A stretch of 9,809 nt of DNA. Source: an uncultured Coriobacteriales bacterium (lineage in GTDB: Bacteria; Actinomycetota; Coriobacteriia; Coriobacteriales; UMGS124). Below the pieces are notes generated by a model. That model searched no databases, had not been told where the DNA came from, and saw only the letters and a program-made list of their open reading frames with translations. Position numbers and translations under genes: made by a program. The DNA lies in assembly GCA_902464015.1 (NCBI GenBank), contig CABQHM010000090.1, positions 1 to 9,809 on the forward strand, given 5' to 3'. This document shows, in pieces, positions 1-5,122 of the stretch; within the stretch, counting starts at the first letter, position 1, and each line of letters begins with the position of its first letter.

Positions 1-1707
1 GCCGACGAGCCAAAGCAGGGCCATGAGCAAAAGCGACAACACCAGCGCGACGAGGGGCCAGCGCGACGAAGGGGCCGCGCCTCCCTTGCGGCGCCCCGCG
101 GTCCTCGAAGTTTTCCCCGTCGCCTCGCCCGTATTTCCGCCGAGCGCCTCGTCCACGTGCGCCTCCATCCGCGCGACCGCCGGGCTCACCGGCACACCTG
201 CCGCGGGGGCGGCCATCTTGCCGAACCCCCAGTGGGCACTGTCGGCCGGGCAGGACTCGACGCATCGCCCGCAGGCGACGCAGTCTTTCGCGAAGAGGCC
301 GCCCTTCGGCTCGACTCCCATGGGGCACACCTGGTGGCAGCGCGTGCAGTGTGCAAGGCAACGGCCCTCGGCTTTGCGCATACGCGCCCAGGGCATGGTG
401 GGCAAAATGGAGAAGACGGCGCCCATGGGGCACAGGTAGCGGCAGAAGAAGCGCTCGCGCACGAGGCTCCCCAGGGCGACGATAGCCAGCAGCATGCACC
501 CGAGCACGGTGAGGCGGCGCGTCGAGAGGCTTGCCAGCTGGGCGAACGCCACCCAGGGGCTTGCCTCGCCCAGGGCGTCGGTGTATCCCATCCAGACGAT
601 GAACATGACGAGCGCCAGCACGACGTACTTGAGGCTGCGCAGCAGCAGCTCTGCGACCCGCGCGGCACCCTTCTTGGCGCCCGCCCCAACGTGCCTCGGC
701 CCAGCCGCTCTGACCTGCGAGGTGCCTTTCTTGGCGTCCGCCCCGGTGGACTCCCCGCTCTTCGCGGCGCCTCCCTTGTCCGCCGCGTCCCGCGAGTCGC
801 CCCGGTGCTTGCGCATCCGGGCGACCACGGCTTGCCTCATGCGCCACAGCACGTCGCCGAACAGGCCGAACGAGCATGCATACCCGCAGAACACCCGCCC
901 GAACAGCACGGTGAACGTAAGCAGCGCGACGAGTACTACGACCAGGGAGGTCACCTCGAACACGGGGGCGACCCCGCCCATGTCGGCCTCGTAGACGGTC
1001 TGGAAGAAATACTTGACGCCCGCCAGGCCTGAGGCGAACGTGCTCGGTGCCACGATGAAAAACGCGAGTTGGATCGCCAGGCGCTGCCGGCCCGCCTGAC
1101 GCGCGCGCTGGGCGGGAGTCGGGGCGAGCGAGGCCTTGCGGGCAAACCATGCCGCCGCCACGAGCAGGGCGGCCACCAGGCCGACGATGCCGTAGCGGAA
1201 CCACGCCTGCGCCGTCACGGGGATGTGGGCGTCGGGGCCCAGGGCGTTCTCCACGGCCGAGAGGATGCCTTTCGAGGAGTACGTGGCCCCCGCCATGGCG
1301 TTGACGTTGGCCCGCTGGTACTCCACGACCTTGTCCTCGACGCCTTCGGCGTGGGTGAAGTAGCTCTGATCGTCGGCCTGCGATACCACCTCCACATTGG
1401 CAACCTTGCCGTCCTTGACGGTGACGGCTACGGTCACCTCGCTCTTGAACCCCTCGCCGCTGCCGTAGTAGACGCCGTCCTGCTTGCCGGCCGCGATGTC
1501 GCCTATGTCATCGGACTCCACGGCCTTGTTGCGGTTGATGGAGCCCTGGGCCGTCTGTCCCTCGGCCACGGTGCCGGGAATCACCTTGAGGGCGAGGGCG
1601 TCGTGGGGGAAGGCGAAGGCCGTAAGGCCTGCTACGACGGCTACCAGGGCAAGGGTCCAGGCGACTATGAGCGAGCCGGCCTTGAGGTTCTTCTTCAAGC
1701 AAAACAT
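1..1707 (-). CDS. Membrane FMN-binding / 4Fe-4S electron-transfer protein (NosR/NapH-like), C-terminus cut by window edge
   Basis: The minus-strand frame is open from ATG at 1707-1705 to the window edge with no stop (569 codons, partial). AGAGAGGGA lies just upstream of the ATG. Residues about 10-32 form an N-terminal membrane anchor. Residues about 70-160 form an FMN_bind domain ending in AGATYSS (139-145), where Thr142 is the expected site of covalent flavin attachment. Membrane segments follow near 170-189, 210-229, 250-273, 355-374 and 398-415, and another starts near 550. Cytoplasmic-side cysteine motifs are CGYAC (274-278), CRYLCP (422-427), C450-x3-C454-x2-C457-x3-C461-P and C476-x2-C479-x2-C482-x3-C486-P. 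By the positive-inside rule the flavin faces outward and the clusters face inward, so electrons could cross the membrane. The family includes NosR, NapH and RnfG/NqrC-like parts; the substrate is unknown. Its divergent position next to efeUOB suggests an iron-related role, such as extracytoplasmic ferric reduction, but this is inference. A Lys/Ala/Gly-rich cytoplasmic stretch (about 290-349) is unusual. Confidence 0.9.
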   Translation of the reverse strand, partial: MFCLKKNLKAGSLIVAWTLALVAVVAGLTAFAFPHDALALKVIPGTVAEGQTAQGSINRNKAVESDDIGDIAAGKQDGVYYGSGEGFKSEVTVAVTVKDGKVANVEVVSQADDQSYFTHAEGVEDKVVEYQRANVNAMAGATYSSKGILSAVENALGPDAHIPVTAQAWFRYGIVGLVAALLVAAAWFARKASLAPTPAQRARQAGRQRLAIQLAFFIVAPSTFASGLAGVKYFFQTVYEADMGGVAPVFEVTSLVVVLVALLTFTVLFGRVFCGYACSFGLFGDVLWRMRQAVVARMRKHRGDSRDAADKGGAAKSGESTGADAKKGTSQVRAAGPRHVGAGAKKGAARVAELLLRSLKYVVLALVMFIVWMGYTDALGEASPWVAFAQLASLSTRRLTVLGCMLLAIVALGSLVRERFFCRYLCPMGAVFSILPTMPWARMRKAEGRCLAHCTRCHQVCPMGVEPKGGLFAKDCVACGRCVESCPADSAHWGFGKMAAPAAGVPVSPAVARMEAHVDEALGGNTGEATGKTSRTAGRRKGGAAPSSRWPLVALVLSLLLMALLWLVG

Positions 1708-1869
1708 GGGTCCCTCTCTGTGGCGTTCCCTGCGCGCGGCCCGCCATCTGCCGCATGCATGTCTGGCCCATTCAAGTAAGTTTGTGCTAACTATGGAGTT
1801 ACCGACAAAACGAACTTCGCCAGGGTAGCCCATTAGGCCCTAGGTGTTAAATCCGCCTAACAAATAAGT

Positions 1870-1899
1870 TTGAATTTACTAACTTCCACCAAATACCGT
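1870..1899 (+). promoter_or_regulatory. efeU: Candidate efeU promoter (weak match)
   Basis: TTGAAT at 1870-1875 resembles a -35 element, and TACCGT at 1894-1899 could be a weak -10 element with an 18-base spacer. The match is only partial (about 4/6 and 3/6). It is the best candidate in the AT-rich part of the gap and overlaps the second TAAGTTTG/CTAACT site. A repressor there would block polymerase. I found no convincing promoter for the minus-strand gene. Confidence 0.25.
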
Positions 1900-1970
1900 A
1901 CCGCCTAACCCGTCCCTTCAAAAGTCGTTCCACCAAATGCTGCGGAGGCGAAACCCCGCGCCAAGTTACG

Positions 1971-1975
1971 GAGGC
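1971..1975 (+). promoter_or_regulatory. efeU: Ribosome-binding site that fixes the GTG start of efeU
   Basis: GGAGG lies 7 bases before the GTG at 1983. The protein then begins MFLATFLIGLREGLE, the usual N-terminus of FTR1 permeases, so the GTG start is well supported although ATG is more common. Confidence 0.85.
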
Positions 1976-1982
1976 CCTGCCC

Positions 1983-3605
1983 GTGTTCCTCGCTACATTC
2001 CTCATCGGCCTGCGCGAAGGTCTCGAGGCCACGCTCATCGTGGGCATCCTCGCCGCGTTCATCAAGCGTGCGGGCAAGTCCGTGGCCGGCGTCGTCGCGG
2101 GCGCGCTGCTCGCCGCCCTCGTGAGCGTCGCGGTGGGCGTGGCGCTCAACCTGTCCGCCCAGGCGTTGCCGCAGGCGCAGCAGGAGGCCCTGGAGACCGT
2201 GATCGGCGCGGTGGCCGTCGTCTTCGTCACCACTATGATCTTGTGGATGAACACGAACTCCCGTGCGCTCAAGGGCCAGCTCGAAGGCGACGCGCAGCGC
2301 GCGCTCAGCACGGGCGGCCAGCGGGCCATGGTGGGCATGTCGTTCCTTGCCGTGCTCAAGGAGGGCTTCGAGACGGCGGTCTTCCTGCTTGCTGTGTTCA
2401 ACTCCTCCCACGAGAGCGCCGCCACCGGCGTCGTCGGCGCGGTGGCGGGCGTGGTCTTGGCCTGCGTGATTGGCTACCTCATCTACAAGGGGGGCACGCG
2501 CTTCAACCTGCACGCGTTCTTCAACGTGACGGGCCCCTTCCTCATCCTGGTCGCCGCCGGTTTCGTCGCCAACTGCTTCCGCACCGCCCACGAGGCGGGT
2601 TGGGTCAACATCGGCCAGGCGCAGGTGCTCAGTTTCCCGTTCCTGTCGAGCGACTCGGTTTTGGGCGCCCTCATCACAGGCATGTTCTCCATCCAGCCTG
2701 ACCCGCGCCTCATCGAGGTCATTGCTTGGGTGGCCTACCTAGTGCCGGTCATGATCATCTACCTGTGGCCGACGAAGTGGGCGCTCACCCTCAAGGTGCG
2801 CCGCAACCTCAAGCTCGGCCTGGCGGGCGTGTGTGCCGTCGCGGCGGTGGCCCTGTTCGTGGCTGTGCCGCGCGGCGAGGTCTACCCCGGCTCTGAGCGT
2901 GCCGTGGCCGAGAACGCCTCGCAGGTGGAGGCTGTCTCCATCGAGAGTGTGGAGAGCGACGAGGAGCTGCATCTCCTGCTGACCGCGGAAGACGGCACGC
3001 AGACCCCCGTCACTCTCACCTACGTCTCCACCGGCGACGTGGAAGGCATGCCGCTGGACTACTGGGAGGGCAGCGTGGAGGGCGAGCCGAGCGCCGACCT
3101 GCCCGCCGACCCGAGCCTGAACGACTTGCTTGCCCTCAACGGCGGCAAGCTCCCCAAGGGCCTCTCCCTTGAGCGCACCCCTGGTCCCTTCGAGGCCAGC
3201 TGGACCCAGAAGGCGACGTACAAGGCCTACACCACCGCCGAGTACACCAGCCAGGACGACCCGCTGCTGCTCGACGTGTCCTGCACCGCCAAGCTGCTGT
3301 GCACCCTCACCGGCGGCGGCATCGACGACAGCAAGATCCTCAACATGAGCCGCGCGCTCGATTTGGACTGGGCCGTCGAGGGGGCTGTGGACTGGAAGGA
3401 CGCCGAGCAGGTGCGCTCGCTCAAGTCCGAGATCTCGGCGTCGCTGCTGCCGGTCGAGGAACAGACGCTCTACTGGCTGTGGATTCCCTCGGTGCTCGGC
3501 GTGGCCGCCCTGGCCCTGGGCGTCTCGGCGCTTGTTGACGTGCGCAAGGCGCGCAGGGCCGCCGAGGGCGCGGTCGTGTCGCAGGACCTGCCCGCAGCCG
3601 CATAA
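1983..3605 (+). CDS. efeU: EfeU, FTR1-family high-affinity iron permease with C-terminal ectodomain
   Basis: This 540-residue protein is the membrane permease of the EfeUOB iron system and should carry Fe3+ into the cell. TM1 contains the family iron-binding motif R11-E-G-L-E15. TM4 carries K126-E-G-F-E130 where the family usually has a second R-E-x-x-E, so Lys replaces Arg. Hydrophobic segments are visible near 1-22, 35-56, 69-88, 119-140, 147-166, 178-197, 243-262 and 278-296. The core ends near residue 297, close to the whole length of a typical bacterial EfeU (about 280). Here a soluble domain of about 195 residues follows (300-495), rich in Asp/Glu and with Cys434 and Cys440. A last membrane helix (496-519) and the basic stretch RKARR come after it. 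Positive charges at 271-277 and 521-525 place the added domain outside the membrane. I do not recognise its fold. The gene is first in the operon, with efeO 101 bases downstream. Confidence 0.95.
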   Translation: MFLATFLIGLREGLEATLIVGILAAFIKRAGKSVAGVVAGALLAALVSVAVGVALNLSAQALPQAQQEALETVIGAVAVVFVTTMILWMNTNSRALKGQLEGDAQRALSTGGQRAMVGMSFLAVLKEGFETAVFLLAVFNSSHESAATGVVGAVAGVVLACVIGYLIYKGGTRFNLHAFFNVTGPFLILVAAGFVANCFRTAHEAGWVNIGQAQVLSFPFLSSDSVLGALITGMFSIQPDPRLIEVIAWVAYLVPVMIIYLWPTKWALTLKVRRNLKLGLAGVCAVAAVALFVAVPRGEVYPGSERAVAENASQVEAVSIESVESDEELHLLLTAEDGTQTPVTLTYVSTGDVEGMPLDYWEGSVEGEPSADLPADPSLNDLLALNGGKLPKGLSLERTPGPFEASWTQKATYKAYTTAEYTSQDDPLLLDVSCTAKLLCTLTGGGIDDSKILNMSRALDLDWAVEGAVDWKDAEQVRSLKSEISASLLPVEEQTLYWLWIPSVLGVAALALGVSALVDVRKARRAAEGAVVSQDLPAAA

Positions 3606-3633
3606 CGGACGCAAACCACGTGTTCTACCCGAG

Positions 3634-3655
3634 CGCCGCCCCGCGCAAGGCGGCG
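3634..3655 (+). other. GC-rich hairpin in the efeU-efeO gap
   Basis: CGCCGCC (3634-3640) pairs with GGCGGCG (3649-3655) around an 8-base loop. No run of T follows, so it is not a standard terminator. It may stabilise or mark the mRNA between the two genes. Confidence 0.4.
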
Positions 3656-3673
3656 GTGCCGGAACTATACCCC

Positions 3674-3689
3674 GGGCACAGGTGTGCCC
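3674..3689. repeat. Perfect 7-bp inverted repeat just before the efeO ribosome site
   Basis: GGGCACA (3674-3680) and TGTGCCC (3683-3689) are separated by two bases, and the repeat ends 6 bases before AGGAGG. As RNA it would form a 6-bp stem with a 4-base loop. As DNA it looks like a small operator. Neither role is shown. Confidence 0.45.
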
Positions 3690-3695
3690 AAAACG

Positions 3696-3701
3696 AGGAG
3701 G
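3696..3701 (+). promoter_or_regulatory. efeO: Ribosome-binding site that fixes the ATG start of efeO
   Basis: A perfect AGGAGG lies 5 bases before ATG 3707. It selects this start over the in-frame GTG at 3620, which would put 29 non-signal residues ahead of the Tat signal. Confidence 0.9.
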
Positions 3702-3706
3702 AAAGT

Positions 3707-5044
3707 ATGGAAAACAACATCTCTCGCAGGTCTTTCGCTGCTCTGGGCATGGCCGGCGCGGCCGTTCTCGCCTTCGGATCTGCCGGCATCGCCCTGGCCG
3801 ACCAGGCTGCCGCCGAGGGTGACGCCACCGAGCAGACCGTTTCCCAGGTCAAGATCGACCTCGTCGACAACGCCATCCAGATGGACGTGACCGAGGTGCC
3901 CGCAGGCCCCGTTACCTTCACCGTCACCAACGTCAGCGCCCCGGCCATCACCGAGGTGGAGCTGCTGCTCAACCTGCGCATCCTCGGCGAGAAGGAGAAC
4001 CTCGCCCCCGGCCTTGACTCGGTGAGCTTCACCAAGACCCTGAACGGCGGCGACTACAAGATCTACGCTCCCAACGCAGCCGAGGAGTACGTCGACTTCA
4101 AGGTGACCGGCGAGGTCGTCATGCCCGAGGGTTCCACGCAGGACATCCTGGCCCAGGGCGTCCAGGACTACGCCGACTACGTCACCACGCAGATTCAGTC
4201 CCAGTACGACGCCTGCGTCGAACTGCAGGCTGCCATCTACGGTGGTGACCTCGAGGAGGCCAAGCTCGCCTATATCAAGGCCCGCCCCTACTACGAGCGC
4301 GTTGAGTCGGCCGTCGACGGCTTCCTGCTGCCCGGTGCCACCGACGTCGAGGACAACGGCCAGAGCCTCGACTACCTGCTCGACATGCGTGCCTCGAGCC
4401 TAGACGAGGAGGTCGGCTGGCACGGCTTCCACGCCATCGAGCGCGAGCTGTGGGGCAACGCCCAGGGCATCGAGGAGGAGAAGGAGATCGCCGAGGAAGA
4501 GGGCGCCAAGGTCGTAGAGGCCGCCGGTGACGACGAGGACGCGGTCGTCGTCGAGGCCGACGTCGTCGAGGCCGGCATCACCGACTCCACCAAGGAGCTC
4601 GTCGACGAGCTCGTGGAGAACGCCCGCATCCTCAACGAGGAGGTCATCCCGACCTTCGCCGACGACCTGCTGCCCGAGGACCTCGCCAACGGTGCGGCCG
4701 ACCTTCTGGAGGAGGTCTCCACCACCAAGATCACCGGTGAGGAGGAGCGCTACTCCAAGATTGACCTGCTCGACTTCTACGGTAACGTCGAGGGCGCCAT
4801 GCAGGCGTTCGCCTGCCTGCGCGACGGTCTGCTCGAGATCGACGAGGAGCTTGTCAACCAGATCGACGAGGAGTTCCAGACGATGATCGACCTGCTCAAC
4901 GACTACCGCGACCCGGAGAACCCCTCCGGCTTCGTGGACTACACCGAGGAGCTGCGCAAGTCCGACGGCCAGAAGTTCGCCGACACGCTGCTGCCGCTGC
5001 ACGAGGACATCTCCTCGCTGGCTGAGAAGGTCGCCCTGGCCTAA
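3707..5044 (+). CDS. efeO: EfeO, Tat-exported cupredoxin/imelysin (M75-like) iron-binding protein
   Basis: This 445-residue protein is the extracytoplasmic iron-binding partner of EfeU. The N-terminus has a twin-arginine signal (S6-R-R-S-F10), a hydrophobic stretch to about 30, and a probable cut after ALA (29-31). No lipobox Cys is present. Residues about 45-137 look like the cupredoxin-like domain of full-length EfeO. Residues about 145-445 form the helical imelysin/M75-like domain. Within it HGFHAIE (239-245) holds the family HxxE metal motif (H242, E245). Residues 251-300 form a strongly acidic insertion with clusters such as EEEKE, EEEG and GDDED, making the protein longer than E. coli EfeO (375). 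A lipid anchor is expected in many Gram-positive relatives (EfeM type) but is missing here, so the protein may be held by EfeU, EfeB or the cell wall. It is second in the operon; efeB starts 78 bases downstream, beyond a terminator-like hairpin. Confidence 0.93.
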   Translation: MENNISRRSFAALGMAGAAVLAFGSAGIALADQAAAEGDATEQTVSQVKIDLVDNAIQMDVTEVPAGPVTFTVTNVSAPAITEVELLLNLRILGEKENLAPGLDSVSFTKTLNGGDYKIYAPNAAEEYVDFKVTGEVVMPEGSTQDILAQGVQDYADYVTTQIQSQYDACVELQAAIYGGDLEEAKLAYIKARPYYERVESAVDGFLLPGATDVEDNGQSLDYLLDMRASSLDEEVGWHGFHAIERELWGNAQGIEEEKEIAEEEGAKVVEAAGDDEDAVVVEADVVEAGITDSTKELVDELVENARILNEEVIPTFADDLLPEDLANGAADLLEEVSTTKITGEEERYSKIDLLDFYGNVEGAMQAFACLRDGLLEIDEELVNQIDEEFQTMIDLLNDYRDPENPSGFVDYTEELRKSDGQKFADTLLPLHEDISSLAEKVALA

Positions 5045-5056
5045 GCCCGTACGATG

Positions 5057-5100
5057 CGTCGCGCGGGAGCCCCGAGCGGGGCGTCCGCGCGACGTCTTTT
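5057..5100 (+). terminator. Terminator-like hairpin between efeO and efeB (possible attenuator)
   Basis: GTCGCGCGG (5058-5066) pairs perfectly with CCGCGCGAC (5085-5093). Within it GCCCC (5069-5073) pairs with GGGGC (5078-5082) around GAGC, leaving a 2x2 internal loop. C5057-G5094 extends the stem. TCTTTT (5095-5100) follows directly. This has the form of an intrinsic terminator with a short U-run, placed 13 bases after the efeO stop and 22 bases before the efeB start. Partial read-through would lower EfeB relative to EfeUO. No promoter for efeB alone is evident. Confidence 0.65.
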
Positions 5101-5110
5101 GCTAGACACG

Positions 5111-5116
5111 AGGAGG
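5111..5116 (+). promoter_or_regulatory. efeB: Ribosome-binding site that fixes the ATG start of efeB
   Basis: A perfect AGGAGG lies 6 bases before ATG 5123. It rules out the in-frame ATG at 5054, which lies ahead of the hairpin and would bury the Tat signal. Confidence 0.9.
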
Positions 5117-5122
5117 AAGAAC

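Larger units (their letters stand above)
1708..1982. promoter_or_regulatory. Divergent intergenic control region between the FMN/Fe-S gene and efeU
   Basis: This 275-base gap separates two divergent starts and is clearly more AT-rich in its middle (about 1770-1900) than the flanking genes. It holds four CTAAC copies (1787-1791, 1857-1861, 1879-1883, 1905-1909) and an inverted repeat TTAGGC (1833-1838) / GCCTAA (1855-1860). It also holds two related sites, TAAGTTTG-N2-CTAACT (1777-1792) and TAAGTTTG-N6-CTAACT (1865-1884). The second contains AAGTT (1866-1870) facing AACTT (1881-1885). The TTAGG/CCTAA halves recall DtxR/IdeR iron-repressor sites, but none has the standard 19-base layout. No small gene is supported here. 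A shared iron-responsive control of both directions is plausible but unproven. Confidence 0.45.

Noticed and set aside
157..1032. 291-residue plus-strand open frame, and the neighbouring one at 1069-1779
   Set aside because: Both are opposite the FMN/Fe-S gene, whose minus-strand frame has four cysteine motifs and the AGATYSS site. The plus-strand translations have no domain-like features.
1841..1860. Standard DtxR/IdeR box at TAGG...CCTA
   Set aside because: The half-sites are 11 bases apart instead of 9 and the centre does not match, so I keep it only as a loose resemblance.
1905..2591. Minus-strand open frame over the start of efeU, and others at 2739-3614 and 4400-5002
   Set aside because: They are antisense shadows of efeU and efeO and have no ribosome site or recognisable motif.
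3620..3706. Upstream in-frame GTG start for efeO
   Set aside because: It has no good ribosome site, contains the intergenic repeats and would place 29 residues before the Tat signal. AGGAGG before ATG 3707 is decisive.
5054..5122. Upstream in-frame ATG start for efeB
   Set aside because: It starts ahead of the terminator-like hairpin, has no ribosome site, and would hide the Tat lipoprotein signal.
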